Virus record (IMG/VR): IMGVR_UViG_3300009093_000035
Coordinates: 184,580 to 248,579 of that record
Direction: 5' to 3' (one strand)
DNA length: 64,000 nucleotides
Origin: a virus
Positions 38,396 through 46,762 of the stretch are shown here, one piece after another. The first letter of the stretch is position 1. Each line of letters opens with the position of its first letter. Both the position numbers and the translations under genes were made by a program. The notes beneath the pieces were generated by a model. The model did not search any database, was not told the DNA's origin, and saw only the letters and a list, made by a program, of their open reading frames with translations.

Positions 38396-39199
38396 TCAGG
38401 CCGCCTGGGCCACCGGAGCCGTCGGGGGCACGAGTCGGAGATTCGGACGGGTCCGAGGCTGGGAGGCGTTCGCGAGCCTCAGGAGCGACTCCTCGTCGAA
38501 GCGAAGCATCAGCGCCTGGGCCAGCATCGTGTCAGCATCCGGAACGTCATCGCGAGGATGGACGCAAAGACTCTTGAGAGCCTTCCCGGTCTCGTCGATG
38601 AGGTCGATGTTCCCGGCGCGACCGCGGAAGATCCGGTACTTCTTCCCCGACTTCGAGACGATGAGAAACCAGTCCTCGCGAGCGAGCTGTTCCTGTTGGT
38701 CGGGGGTGAGGTGGGCTCGAAGAAGGGCTTCGGCCTTCGCGTCGGCTTCCTTCCGAGTAGCGAGACGAGCGAGGCGCTCTTCTTCTTGGACTCGGCGTTG
38801 CTCGGCGTACCGGGCCTCTCGCGCGATCCTCTGGTCGGGCGTCTCCACCGGAGCAACGACGCAGTTCCGATTGTAAATCGTCGCGGTTCCCGCGTTCCAG
38901 TTCGCCCACGTGTTGTCGATCGTGTAGACCGAACCAGACGCAGTGACAGCCAGGGTGCTGTTGTTCCAGGCGGACCACGTAGCCGAGTTCGTCGTGTAGG
39001 ACGTAATCGAGCTTGCGGTCGCGTTCAACCACGTCTGATCCGTGTTCCAACGGACCCAGATGTTGTTCATGGCCGCCATGTTGGCCTGAGTCGCGGGGAG
39101 CCCCACGAACCTCTGGAGATCTCTTTCGAGGCTCGGAGCCTCGGTAGCCGTTGAGGTGACGACCTCCGAAGCCACCGAAAGCGCAGACCCAACGGGCAT
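38396..39199 (-). CDS. Protein with Trp-spaced repeats
   Basis: A 267-residue protein. Residues about 45-110 repeat a W-xx-W theme (IWVRWN, WLNAT, WSAWNN, WANWNA). The middle is a charged coiled coil (EQRRVQEEERLARLATRKE), and the C-terminal part (WFLIVSKSGKKYRIFRGRAG) is globular. Family unknown; the repeats suggest a beta solenoid or fibre-like surface. Confidence 0.6.
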   Translation of the reverse strand: MPVGSALSVASEVVTSTATEAPSLERDLQRFVGLPATQANMAAMNNIWVRWNTDQTWLNATASSITSYTTNSATWSAWNNSTLAVTASGSVYTIDNTWANWNAGTATIYNRNCVVAPVETPDQRIAREARYAEQRRVQEEERLARLATRKEADAKAEALLRAHLTPDQQEQLAREDWFLIVSKSGKKYRIFRGRAGNIDLIDETGKALKSLCVHPRDDVPDADTMLAQALMLRFDEESLLRLANASQPRTRPNLRLVPPTAPVAQAA

Positions 39200-39203
39200 C
39201 GAC

Positions 39204-39524
39204 TCAGCCCCCGACCATCGGGGAGATGAAGATCACTCGACCCGCCTTCGGATCGAACTCCTTCATCTGGTCCCCCTGATCGCCCTTCTCGTTCGAGCAG
39301 TGGAAGGCCTTGTAGCCCTTCTTCGTGAGGTCCTCGAACGAACGGCGAGCATCGTCGACCTCGACGGCCTTCGCCGGGTCCCAGATCTTCTTCACGTCGC
39401 CGCTTCGGTCCATGATCTCGAAGAGGAGCTTCCCTCCGCGGACCTGAGTCCGAAGATCGGCCTCCGTGAGCTTCTCGACCGAACCATCGTGGCGCTTCAC
39501 GTCGAACTGGGAGGCGATTTCCAT
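39204..39524 (-). CDS. Unknown protein
   Basis: A 106-residue protein (MEIASQFDVKRHDGSVEKL ... KEFDPKAGRVIFISPMVGG). The closing pattern FDPxxGRxIFxxPMxGG feels like a conserved small family, but I cannot name it. Four bases separate it from the preceding gene. Confidence 0.65.
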   Translation of the reverse strand: MEIASQFDVKRHDGSVEKLTEADLRTQVRGGKLLFEIMDRSGDVKKIWDPAKAVEVDDARRSFEDLTKKGYKAFHCSNEKGDQGDQMKEFDPKAGRVIFISPMVGG

Positions 39525-39594
39525 GAGTCTGTATCTCCGACCGGGACTTGGGCGTAGGCGTCCGGAAGCCTGCGGACCTTACGCCTTCGCCCGG

Positions 39595-39732
39595 TCAGGG
39601 CTTCTTCAGATTCTTCATGGCCCGCTCGCTGAACTGAATCCCCTTCGCTTCGGAGTCGTTCGTACGACGCCACCGACCGAGGAAGAAACCGCAGGCGAAG
39701 ACCGCCCAGAACAAGAAGAAGTTTCCGATCAC
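39595..39732 (-). CDS. Small single-span membrane protein
   Basis: A 45-residue ORF starting at GTG 39732 (IGNFFLFWAVFACGFFLGRW) with one clear transmembrane helix followed by a charged tail ending KNLKKP. Longer in-frame versions run into the tRNA-Met gene and are unlikely. The start is uncertain. Confidence 0.5.
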   Translation of the reverse strand: MIGNFFLFWAVFACGFFLGRWRRTNDSEAKGIQFSERAMKNLKKP

Positions 39733-39757
39733 GAGCCGGTTACGCCGGGAGATCGAT

Positions 39758-39833
39758 TGGGTCCGACCGGATTCGAACCGGTACATGTCCGTTTATGAGA
39801 CGGGGGTTCTGGAACCTGTTGAACTACGGACCC
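39758..39833 (-). tRNA. tRNA-Met(CAT), outside the main array
   Basis: Acceptor GGGTCCG/CGGACCC, anticodon loop CTCATAA, T-loop TTCGAAT. It lacks the initiator features, so it is probably elongator Met (or Ile with modified C34). No CCA. It lies 25 kb from the array. Confidence 0.9.
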
Positions 39834-39982
39834 GGTAGGACTTACGATCCGGGGACGAGGAAATAGAACCTCCTCTCGATTGCCGCTTTGCGCCAGGGGT
39901 TTTGGCGGGACACATCGGGAGGAGGCAATCCTCTGCGTTTATAGGTCGCGAAATAGCCTTTACGGAACCGGGGGTCCCGAGG

Positions 39983-40306
39983 CTACTGAGAGTCCCCGCA
40001 CGTGTCGAACTTCCCGCCCCGTATGAAGCCGTGCCACTGACAGCTATCCTCCCCTCCGAGGATGTGGATAGAGGGGCTGACGGTGATGTTGGGAAGGTCT
40101 CCAAAGTGGTCCCAGGCTTGCTTCCCGTTCAACCAACTCGCCGGAGGTCCTCCATCGAGAGGTCTCAGGAAGGGAACGGCCAAGCGACAGTTGTCGTGGA
40201 TCGGACAGTCGAAAGAGAATCCGATTCCCTGACGACCGTCCATGCTCACCAGCTCAGGATCGGCCTCTGAGAGGAAGACGAGGTCCTTCAGTCGACGGGG
40301 CTTCAT
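39983..40306 (-). CDS. Unknown protein with CxWHGFI motif
   Basis: A 107-residue protein with FSFDCPIHDNCRLAVPF, ITVSPSIHIL and CQWHGFIRGG. The combination of paired Cys and His and PSI...CxWHGFI marks a small phage family of unknown function (I recall it as DUF6527-like). It overlaps the phosphatase gene by four bases. Confidence 0.65.
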   Translation of the reverse strand: MKPRRLKDLVFLSEADPELVSMDGRQGIGFSFDCPIHDNCRLAVPFLRPLDGGPPASWLNGKQAWDHFGDLPNITVSPSIHILGGEDSCQWHGFIRGGKFDTCGDSQ

Positions 40307-40983
40307 TCGACCACCCGACTGGCTGCGTAGGCTCGGACGAGCCTCAAGTAGTCGGAGTTGGGGGCTCCTGCGGGAGTAGCGCTCGCTACGATCTTCAAGG
40401 CCTCCTCGACGTCGACTCCGGATCGAATCAGTAGGCCGGCATGGAGCGCTCCGGTTCGATCCGCGCCCAGCATACAGTGGACGTAGTAGACCGTGGCGGG
40501 TTCCTTCAGATTGAGGTAGAGCCCGTGGATGTACTCCACGACTCCCGCGAAGTCCCAGCCGGGGGAGTGGAGGAAGACCTTCGGGTCGTCATTCGGCGCC
40601 ATCCCTTCAAAGGGCCACCAGATCATGTGGGACTTCGGACGAACGAGACTTCCGTAGACGAGATGGCCGTTCCCCAAGAGCTTCTTCGGGTCCCAGCCAG
40701 GCTGGCGAACGTATGGGGGCCAGCTGTCGGCGGGGAAGTTTCCCGGATCTTCTCCGAACGCCTTCAGTTCATCCGACCAGGACGAGCGTTCACCGGTGTT
40801 GTCGATGAAGGAGATACTGACGAAGCGATCAGCCGAGAAGTCGAGGGAGAGAGCCGACTCGATCTCGGGATAGGCGAAGTCCTTTCCGACGAGAGGCATG
40901 TTCCCTCGAACGAGAAGGTGGTGAGACCTCGTTCGAGGAAGATCGATCACGGCTACCCGCTTGGGATCGAAGGTCGTGCTCAC
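40303..40983 (-). CDS. Tyrosine/dual-specificity phosphatase
   Basis: A 226-residue protein with VYYVHCMLGADRTGALHAGL, the cysteine-based phosphatase loop HCxxGxDRTG (residues about 168-178). Such enzymes remove phosphate from tyrosine, other residues or small molecules. A general-acid Asp may be in the SPGWDFAG segment. Unusual among phage genes. It follows the 104-residue gene by four bases. Confidence 0.85.
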   Translation of the reverse strand: MSTTFDPKRVAVIDLPRTRSHHLLVRGNMPLVGKDFAYPEIESALSLDFSADRFVSISFIDNTGERSSWSDELKAFGEDPGNFPADSWPPYVRQPGWDPKKLLGNGHLVYGSLVRPKSHMIWWPFEGMAPNDDPKVFLHSPGWDFAGVVEYIHGLYLNLKEPATVYYVHCMLGADRTGALHAGLLIRSGVDVEEALKIVASATPAGAPNSDYLRLVRAYAASRVVE

Positions 40984-40987
40984 GTCT

Positions 40988-41302
40988 TCACTCCTCGGAC
41001 TCGTTCTCTCGGTCGTTGTATCGAATCACCTCTCGGGTCGAGAGAAGCTCGAAGCTGAGAGGGATACAGAGACTCTCGAACTGAGAGACTTTCGTGGTCT
41101 TCAACCAAACAATCGCTTTCCACTTCTTCACCGAGAAGCGGTCCACATGAGAGACGCGAGCGTCGGCTCGGAAAACAGCGTTCCCGAACCGTCCCAACGG
41201 TACCGCGTTAGGCGATACCGTAACTTGGTACGCGACGCGTCCTTCAGTAGAGAAAGCGAGACCCATGTTACTCCCGTCGGGGGAGATAGCCGAGTCACCC
41301 AT
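40988..41302 (-). CDS. Unknown protein
   Basis: A 104-residue protein (MGDSAISPDGSNMGLAFSTE ... ENESEE). Beta-rich, no motif recognised. It follows the terminator at 41321, so it probably has its own promoter; TTGACA occurs 20 bases before its ATG. Confidence 0.65.
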   Translation of the reverse strand: MGDSAISPDGSNMGLAFSTEGRVAYQVTVSPNAVPLGRFGNAVFRADARVSHVDRFSVKKWKAIVWLKTTKVSQFESLCIPLSFELLSTREVIRYNDRENESEE

Positions 41303-41320
41303 CTACAAAGGTGTCAAATG

Positions 41321-41350
41321 AAAACGACCGCGTTTCTCACGCGGTCGTTT
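41321..41350 (-). terminator. Intrinsic terminator
   Basis: Perfect 11-pair stem (AAACGACCGCG/CGCGGTCGTTT) with a seven-base loop; on the minus strand the stem ends in TTTTC. It closes the operon 41931-41372. Confidence 0.75.
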
Positions 41351-41371
41351 GGTCGGCAGAGACTCGGATCT

Positions 41372-41674
41372 CTATCGGCGGAGGGGGAGTCTCTGGTCCA
41401 GGGCGATCAGGTACGCGACGCGAATCGCGCGGATCGTACGGTTCAGGTCCTTCGAGTTTTCGCGGCAACGCTTCTCGGCGCCGACCGCGAACTCGACTCC
41501 GCTCGTGTAGTCGGGGCCTTCGGATCCCCAACGCGCGATCAGGGTCGGCCCTCCGATCACCTTGTCGCAGAAGTAGAGGTCGTGACGCTCGAAGGTGCCG
41601 AGGAACAGGCAGCTTCCACAGTCGTGCTTGTGGATGGGGCTCTCGACGCCCGCGATCTTCGCGTTCTGGTTCAT
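41372..41674 (-). CDS. Conserved phage protein with CGSC knuckle
   Basis: A 100-residue protein (MNQNAKIAGVESPIHKHDCG ...) with HDCGSCLFLGTFERHDLYFC and PTLIARWGSEGPDYTSGVEF. The HxCxxCxFLG...DLYFC pattern is a small phage family of unknown function, probably zinc-binding. ATGA overlap with the preceding gene. Confidence 0.7.
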   Translation of the reverse strand: MNQNAKIAGVESPIHKHDCGSCLFLGTFERHDLYFCDKVIGGPTLIARWGSEGPDYTSGVEFAVGAEKRCRENSKDLNRTIRAIRVAYLIALDQRLPLRR

Positions 41675-41931
41675 GCTTCGCTCTCTTCCTTGTACTGACG
41701 GGCCGGGGGGTCGATCGGGGGGGCCAGGATGGCCATCCCCTGGAAGCGTTCCGCAATCTCGACCGCCTTCTCTTCGGTGTACGGGATCGCGAGGTACTGC
41801 TGCTTCGTCCAGCCTCCGCCGCGCTTCGTCGTGTCGTTGAGGAACTCGCAACGCCCCGTCGCGTCCCCTCGGACGACGATGTGGGTGTGGGTCTTCAATC
41901 GCTCCCGAAGGGTCTCTCGTCGGTTGGTCAC
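41671..41931 (-). CDS. Small unknown protein
   Basis: An 86-residue protein (MTNRRETLRERLKTHTHIVV ...). The GTG start lies six bases after the recurrent promoter motif, leaving almost no leader. Confidence 0.6.
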   Translation of the reverse strand: MTNRRETLRERLKTHTHIVVRGDATGRCEFLNDTTKRGGGWTKQQYLAIPYTEEKAVEIAERFQGMAILAPPIDPPARQYKEESEA

Positions 41932-41937
41932 GCTCTA

Positions 41938-41965
41938 GTAACGAACGAGACCGCGACGTCTACAC
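41938..41965 (-). promoter_or_regulatory. Promoter-like motif
   Basis: GTGTA, 13 bases, CGTTCGTTAC, ending six bases before the GTG at 41931. Confidence 0.7.
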
Positions 41966-41971
41966 TCCGAT

Positions 41972-42154
41972 CTAGTAGCCGTCCTTCGCCCAGCCGCCGC
42001 CCTTCAGAACGAAGGCCGAACCCCCAGAAATCAGGCGCTTTACCTTCCCCTTGCACTTCTTCTTCGTGCAGTTCTCCAGAGGAGGGTCGGACATCTTCTG
42101 CTCCGCCTCGAAGGTCTTCCCGCACTTCTCGCACTTGTACTCGTACGTCGCCAC
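41972..42154 (-). CDS. FmdB-type zinc ribbon protein
   Basis: A 60-residue protein starting MATYEYKCEKCGKTFEAEQK with a second pair CTKKKC. This is the FmdB/regulatory zinc-ribbon family, small proteins often encoded by phages and bacteria; the function is unproven. Confidence 0.8.
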   Translation of the reverse strand: MATYEYKCEKCGKTFEAEQKMSDPPLENCTKKKCKGKVKRLISGGSAFVLKGGGWAKDGY

Positions 42155-42163
42155 GAGGGAACT

Positions 42164-42451
42164 CTACTTTCCGAGAAGCTCCTTCGCTTCCCTTTCGACC
42201 CATTCCTCGACGGTCATGCGAGCCTCGGCGTCCGAAACACCATTCGCGGCCCAGGGGAGGCTCTCCCTCTCCTCCGTCGAGAGCGTGGAGGTAACTTTGA
42301 GGGGGAAGGCGAAGACTTCCGCCACCGGTTCCCCTGACCACGTTGAGACATGGTCTTCCACCCAACGCTCGGCCTCCTGATCGTCGAAGGCGGAGACCAG
42401 GAGCTTGTGGGTAACCAAGACCTCGAAGACCCGACGCCTTTTCTCCTTCAT
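42164..42451 (-). CDS. Small unknown protein
   Basis: A 95-residue protein (MKEKRRRVFEVLVTHKLLVS ... TVEEWVEREAKELLGK). Start at 42451 overlaps the ThyX stop. No family recognised. Confidence 0.6.
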   Translation of the reverse strand: MKEKRRRVFEVLVTHKLLVSAFDDQEAERWVEDHVSTWSGEPVAEVFAFPLKVTSTLSTEERESLPWAANGVSDAEARMTVEEWVEREAKELLGK

Positions 42452-43917
42452 CAGGCCTTCTCCTCGATCGTCTGAGTCCCTCGGCGCAACGTCCAGGAGT
42501 CCTCGTCCATGTCGACGTGGAGAGTGATGTCGGGGAAGTTCGCCTTGAAGGTTCGGATCTCCTCGTGGGTGACGGCGCGGAGAGTCGGGTGAACGGTCTT
42601 CGAGGATCGAAGTTCCAAGCGGTAGACGAACGCCGGAAGGGACTGAGTGATTCGGCAGGGGACTCGGAATCCCATGGAGACGTAGTTCTGAGCGACGACG
42701 GGATCCGCGTTCAGGTTCGCGATGGCCCATCTCTGTACGTTGATCAGCCCCACCGCCTCAATCACGAGTTCGGGCGGGATCGCCTCCAGGTACCACGGAT
42801 GGAACCCTAGCCCTGTGGTGAGCAAGGGCATCCTCATCGTACCAGCCCGATGACGCTGGAGATCGCGGAAGCTCCCGAAGTCGAGGTGGAACTGGGTCTG
42901 GATCGTTCCGATCTCCGAGAGCCAGTAGGGAAGCTCGACGCCTCTCGGCCGGTCTCGCAAGATCCCCTCGCACCGAGAAAGGGCCGCCTTGTCGAGAAGA
43001 GAACGGAAATCCGAGGGGCCGACGAAGTCCTCCGATTCCAGGAAGTAGTCGTGGAGCATGGAGGCGCTCCGATAGGTGATGTACTCGTCCTTGTCTTCCT
43101 TGAAGGAACTCTTGTACTTCGCGCTCAATGCGGAACGGATGTCAGAGCCCATGGCCGAGATACTCGGATCAGGATGACACGCGAGCCAGTTCAACTTGTC
43201 CCCTGCCTGACGGAGGTTCGTCGTCCACGAGAGGTTCGTGTGAGCGCCCGCGGGAAGAAACGCACGAAGAATGTCGAAAGCTCGGGCCGAGATCGCCCTC
43301 TGGTGAGTCTTCGCGTCGTCCCCTTCCTTTCGAGGGTACTTTTTCGCGAGGAAGTCCTTCACCACAGGCATCGACTTCATGTAGAAGCTCCGCCACCTCT
43401 CTTGGATCGCCTCTCCTTCGGGGGTGCCGAGGGGGTTCTCGAAGATGGACGTGGAGAAGTCCATGTACCTCGTACTCGCCTCTTGGCCAGAGTAGAGGGG
43501 CCAATCCTGGATCGCCTTCGCCGCGAGCATCGAGACCCCCTCGACGAAGACCGTGGTTGTCCCGCAGTCTCCGATCGAGGCGTGTCCGTATCCTCGGAAG
43601 TACTGATCGATGAACTTCCCGGAGCCTACCTGGCGAACCTTCTCCAAGTGGGAAGCGACGAGCGCGGGGCTCCGACTGTAGAGCGCCTGGATCATCGCCA
43701 GGTCTTCCGGAGACATCGAGTTCCGCGAGACGGCCTCGTTGATGATCTGCCTCCAGGCTTCGATGACCGAAGCTTGGATGTCCGGCTCGATACCCTCCCA
43801 GGACCCTTTGAGGCCTCGACGATCCGATAGATCTTCGACGATCTTCTGAGCCGCTTCCGCCCCGACGTTGGTGAGAGACTCCAAACCGTCGAGGATCGTA
43901 ATGCTGGCTCTGGTCAT
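42451..43917 (-). CDS. thyX: ThyX-like flavin-dependent thymidylate synthase, long form
   Basis: A 488-residue protein of the ThyX family, which makes dTMP from dUMP using FAD. Residues about 110-150 hold GYGHASIGDCGTTTVFVEG and SGQEASTRYMDF, and residues about 345-365 hold FRDLQRHRAGTMRMPLLTT, the RHR motif; the motif Ser is replaced (RHRAGT). Ordinary ThyX is about 220-250 residues, so this is a double-length version of two ThyX-like halves. It may be a divergent, pseudo-dimeric enzyme. Confidence 0.8.
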   Translation of the reverse strand: MTRASITILDGLESLTNVGAEAAQKIVEDLSDRRGLKGSWEGIEPDIQASVIEAWRQIINEAVSRNSMSPEDLAMIQALYSRSPALVASHLEKVRQVGSGKFIDQYFRGYGHASIGDCGTTTVFVEGVSMLAAKAIQDWPLYSGQEASTRYMDFSTSIFENPLGTPEGEAIQERWRSFYMKSMPVVKDFLAKKYPRKEGDDAKTHQRAISARAFDILRAFLPAGAHTNLSWTTNLRQAGDKLNWLACHPDPSISAMGSDIRSALSAKYKSSFKEDKDEYITYRSASMLHDYFLESEDFVGPSDFRSLLDKAALSRCEGILRDRPRGVELPYWLSEIGTIQTQFHLDFGSFRDLQRHRAGTMRMPLLTTGLGFHPWYLEAIPPELVIEAVGLINVQRWAIANLNADPVVAQNYVSMGFRVPCRITQSLPAFVYRLELRSSKTVHPTLRAVTHEEIRTFKANFPDITLHVDMDEDSWTLRRGTQTIEEKA

Positions 43918-43956
43918 GGCGAGACGTTACCCCCTTAGGGTGTCTCGTAGACGGGG

Positions 43957-44184
43957 CTAGCTTTCGATCTCCGGGAGCGGGAGGTTCCCGTACCGGGAGT
44001 AGTGATCGAGGAGGGGAATCAGCTCTTGGGTGAACTCCGGGGCGAGAACGATGGACTTCTCGTCTCCTCGTCGGAAGGACAACGACCCCTCGGCTTCTTC
44101 GAGGGAGAGCTTCTCGCCTTCGTCGTTCTCCAGGTCGTAAGCGCGGAGACCGCGCTCAGTACGAAACGTCCGACGGATCGTCAT
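43957..44184 (-). CDS. Small unknown protein
   Basis: A 75-residue acidic protein (MTIRRTFRTERGLRAYDLEN ...). It overlaps the next upstream gene by 28 bases. Confidence 0.55.
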   Translation of the reverse strand: MTIRRTFRTERGLRAYDLENDEGEKLSLEEAEGSLSFRRGDEKSIVLAPEFTQELIPLLDHYSRYGNLPLPEIES

Positions 44185-44392
44185 GGTGGATACACTTCGC
44201 CTTCCGGTCAGCGTCTCTCCCCAACGATAGCGCGACAACGACTTTGATACGAGCCCTCGCGGCTTCCGCGTAGACGGGAGGCCAATTCATGATCATGTCG
44301 ACCAGAGTGGCCTCGTTCGCTTCCTCCGCGATCTCGAAGGCGTGGATCCGGTACGCTTCGAAGGAAACGGCCGGGGTTCGGTACGGGGACAC
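44156..44392 (-). CDS. Small unknown protein
   Basis: A 78-residue protein starting at GTG 44392 (SPYRTPAVSFEAYRIHAFEI ...), six bases after the stop of the next upstream gene. Start inferred from coupling. Confidence 0.5.
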   Translation of the reverse strand: MSPYRTPAVSFEAYRIHAFEIAEEANEATLVDMIMNWPPVYAEAARARIKVVVALSLGRDADRKAKCIHHDDPSDVSY

Positions 44393-44397
44393 CTCGA

Positions 44398-44844
44398 TTA
44401 CTCTTGGGTGGCTCCGCGAACGAGAGCGAGAACGGACTCTCGGAGGTACATGAACTCGCCGTGGGTTCGGACGACGTCTCCCTTCGATCCGTAGATCACG
44501 ACGGGGTTCCGGTTCGAAACTCGGATCGCCTCCACGCCTCCGGATTGACCGTGGAGGCGGATCTCCAGATCTTCGTCCGCGTAGACCTGTCCGTAGACGG
44601 AGCTGGGCTTCCCGTAGACTTCGAGGACGAACTCGAAAAGGCGCCGCCACGCGCTCATGTTCGTCTTCTTCCACTCCGGTACGCCCTCGACCGACTCGAA
44701 GTGTCGATCGACGATCTGATCGAGGTCGACTCGACCGACGACGTCCTCCGGACGCTCCTCATGGAGGGGGGCGACGACCACCGCGACCCTGCAGGACTCC
44801 CGGACGTCTTCGGCCAGACTGTGCAACGAGGCGCGACTCGACAT
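44398..44844 (-). CDS. Unknown protein
   Basis: A 148-residue protein (MSSRASLHSLAEDVRESCRV ... FMYLRESVLALVRGATQE), alpha/beta in pattern. No family recognised. Confidence 0.6.
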   Translation of the reverse strand: MSSRASLHSLAEDVRESCRVAVVVAPLHEERPEDVVGRVDLDQIVDRHFESVEGVPEWKKTNMSAWRRLFEFVLEVYGKPSSVYGQVYADEDLEIRLHGQSGGVEAIRVSNRNPVVIYGSKGDVVRTHGEFMYLRESVLALVRGATQE

Positions 44845-44938
44845 TCTCAACTCCTCACGGGTGGAAGAACCCGTATGCGATCAAGAGCATTACGCCCCAG
44901 ATCAAAATCGAGGGGATCCCGTCCCCCGAAGCCCGATG

Positions 44939-44970
44939 GAAGGAAGGGCCCCTTCGAGGTCCCTTCCTTC
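44939..44970 (-). terminator. Hairpin after acidic zinc protein
   Basis: About ten pairs (GAAGGAAGGG/CCCTTCCTTC) just past the stop at 44982. No T-run, so a weak terminator at best. Confidence 0.45.
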
Positions 44971-44981
44971 GCGAGCGTCGC

Positions 44982-45338
44982 TCAGAAATCGAAGTCGCTG
45001 GCCCCACCGTAGTCCTCGTCCGTTCCGAAGCCCGCCGAGGCGAGCGCCGACTCCGCGTCCCCGTCCATCGAATCGTCGATGTCGTCGGACTCGAACTCGT
45101 CCGGGCCGTCGCTGAAGTCCGGGTCCTGGCCGTCGTCCTCGATCTCGAAGAGGTCGGAATCCGGGACGATCTCTTCCCCGCGACAGACCTCACACTCCTC
45201 CAAGATCTCTTCGGAGGGGCGACCGCCGTCGTGGTTCGTGTACGACGGGGCGGTACAGCCAACCGTGACACTACCGAAGCCCTTACAGCCGGGGCAGAGC
45301 TGGAAACCATTGGGGATTTTCCGGGTCGAGTTCGTCAT
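44982..45338 (-). CDS. Acidic zinc-finger protein
   Basis: A 118-residue protein. The first half has CPGCKGFG and CEVCRGEE, the paired CxxCxGxG zinc site known from DnaJ. The second half is almost all Asp, Glu, Ser and Gly (DDGQDPDFSDGPDEFESDD). This could be a nucleic-acid mimic or a protein-binding tail. Confidence 0.65.
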   Translation of the reverse strand: MTNSTRKIPNGFQLCPGCKGFGSVTVGCTAPSYTNHDGGRPSEEILEECEVCRGEEIVPDSDLFEIEDDGQDPDFSDGPDEFESDDIDDSMDGDAESALASAGFGTDEDYGGASDFDF

Positions 45339-45355
45339 CGTCGTTCTCCGCCTGT

Positions 45356-45383
45356 GTAACGAACGAGGTCCGGATCTTTACAC
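45356..45383 (-). promoter_or_regulatory. Promoter-like motif, divergent pair (minus)
   Basis: GTGTA, 13 bases, CGTTCGTTAC; ends 18 bases before the ATG at 45338. A plus-strand copy lies 14 bases away. Confidence 0.72.
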
Positions 45384-45397
45384 TCCGATCTTCGGAA

Positions 45398-45425
45398 GTG
45401 TAAACGAGACCCCGTCGCTCGTTAC
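45398..45425 (+). promoter_or_regulatory. Promoter-like motif, divergent pair (plus)
   Basis: GTGTA, 13 bases, CGCTCGTTAC; ends 16 bases before the ATG at 45442. Confidence 0.72.
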
Positions 45426-45441
45426 ATAGGCGGAGAGAACG

Positions 45442-46119
45442 ATGGCTACTTCGAAAGGTACCTGTGGGGCGTGTTTCCGGCCGGTCAGCCTCAACAAGGA
45501 GGGGCTACTCGTTCGCCACGGATGGTCTGAGGCCGGCGGGCAGCGCCAGGTCGGAACCTACGGGAACGTCTACCACGACGGCGCGTGCTTCGGGGTCGGA
45601 TGGAAGCCTTACGAGGTTTCCTCGGATTGCACGAAGGCCTTCTTGGCGGAGGTCTTGTTTCCGATGGGTCTGTCGACCCAGGGCGACCTCGAACGCCTCG
45701 CGACCTTCCCGGACCACATCTTCTCCGGGAAGACCCGGTTGACCCGACAGACCACCAACGAGTGGGACGGGTACGCCTATTGGCAGGCGCTCCTTCGCCA
45801 CGGAGATATGTACTCGATGGACGTCCCGAGCTACGAGACCTACCACTCGATGATCGTGTCCAAGACTCAGACGAGGTGGACCGAGATTCTTACGGACGCC
45901 CTCTATTGCTGCAAGATGATCCAGGAGTGGGCCCCGTCGGAGGTGAAGACCGTCGCGAAGAAGGCCCCTCTGGTTCACTTCCGGAGTCCGCACATCACGT
46001 ACTCCCCGTGGTGCCGCATGTCTCGGTGGGGGAACAACGGCGGATACCACCTCACCGATCAGAAGGGTGAAGTGACCTGCGCGAAGTGCCAGAAGCTCCT
46101 CGCGCGAGCGGAGCCCTAG
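45442..46119 (+). CDS. Zinc-binding protein of unknown function
   Basis: A 225-residue protein starting MATSKGTCGACFRPVSL with VRHGW and HDGACFGVGWKPYEVS, and CAKCQKLL at the C-terminus. The four Cys-x-x-Cys type sites suggest zinc binding at both ends. I recall similar proteins in phages but no function. Confidence 0.65.
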   Translation: MATSKGTCGACFRPVSLNKEGLLVRHGWSEAGGQRQVGTYGNVYHDGACFGVGWKPYEVSSDCTKAFLAEVLFPMGLSTQGDLERLATFPDHIFSGKTRLTRQTTNEWDGYAYWQALLRHGDMYSMDVPSYETYHSMIVSKTQTRWTEILTDALYCCKMIQEWAPSEVKTVAKKAPLVHFRSPHITYSPWCRMSRWGNNGGYHLTDQKGEVTCAKCQKLLARAEP

Positions 46120-46325
46120 TCTATCCCGAAGTGAATGAAAATCACTTGGCCGGCGATCAGGGCGAGCGCCGCGATCAAAGCGACTCCCGAGACTTCGAGG
46201 GCGAGGTACGCGAACTCGGGGACGAGAGCGCCGACGACCATGACCCCGGAGAAGAGAAACGCCACGCTCGAAGCGACCGTCAGGGCGCAGCCCATGCCGG
46301 TGGAGCGGATCTCCCTCACCTTCAT
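46116..46325 (-). CDS. Two-span membrane protein
   Basis: A 69-residue protein with two hydrophobic helices (ALTVASSVAFLFSGVMVVGA and ALEVSGVALIAALALIAGQV) joined by a short turn. A holin is possible but nothing beyond topology supports it. Confidence 0.6.
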   Translation of the reverse strand: MKVREIRSTGMGCALTVASSVAFLFSGVMVVGALVPEFAYLALEVSGVALIAALALIAGQVIFIHFGID

Positions 46326-46504
46326 ACGACCGCTTCAGCTTCGAGGCGTGCGCAGATGTGGCAGAGGTATTCTCCGGGTCGGCCGATGTAGACCGACCCG
46401 TCGGGTCGCTTGCCATCCGCCGGGATACGCTGACCTCGGTAATGGCAGTCGCTCAACTCCGCGTTGAGTCGCTCACGTTCCGGAGTCATGAGTCGCTCGT
46501 TCAC
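46322..46504 (-). CDS. Small protein with CHIC site
   Basis: A 60-residue protein starting at GTG (NERLMTPERERLNAELSDCH ... YLCHICARLEAEAVV). The GTGA overlap with the upstream gene and ATGA with the downstream one fix its place in the operon. Confidence 0.55.
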   Translation of the reverse strand: MNERLMTPERERLNAELSDCHYRGQRIPADGKRPDGSVYIGRPGEYLCHICARLEAEAVV

Positions 46505-46755
46505 TTCTTCGGATCCTTCTCTTCCTTCGACATGTCGAGGAAGGCCGCCCCGAGATTCTCCAGTCCGTCGAGGACTCCGTTGATGTCTCTCCGAGCGACA
46601 CCGGTCTCCTCGTGAAGGAGGACGACCAGCGCCTTCCGGTTCAAGCCGGACTCGACGAGGGTCTTCACCGCCTTGTCGATCTTCCGGATCGCTTCGGCGA
46701 GGGACTTCGCGTCGTTGGGTGTGATCTCGGGGAGTTGGGCTTCCGTCTTTGCCAT
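46501..46755 (-). CDS. Small helical protein
   Basis: An 84-residue protein (MAKTEAQLPEITPNDAKSLA ... AAFLDMSKEEKDPKK). Charged helices, no motif. Confidence 0.6.
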   Translation of the reverse strand: MAKTEAQLPEITPNDAKSLAEAIRKIDKAVKTLVESGLNRKALVVLLHEETGVARRDINGVLDGLENLGAAFLDMSKEEKDPKK

Positions 46756-46762
46756 GGTGACC

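Noticed and set aside
46116-46325. Holin call for the two-span membrane protein
   Set aside because: Topology alone fits many small membrane proteins; no lysin gene is adjacent.
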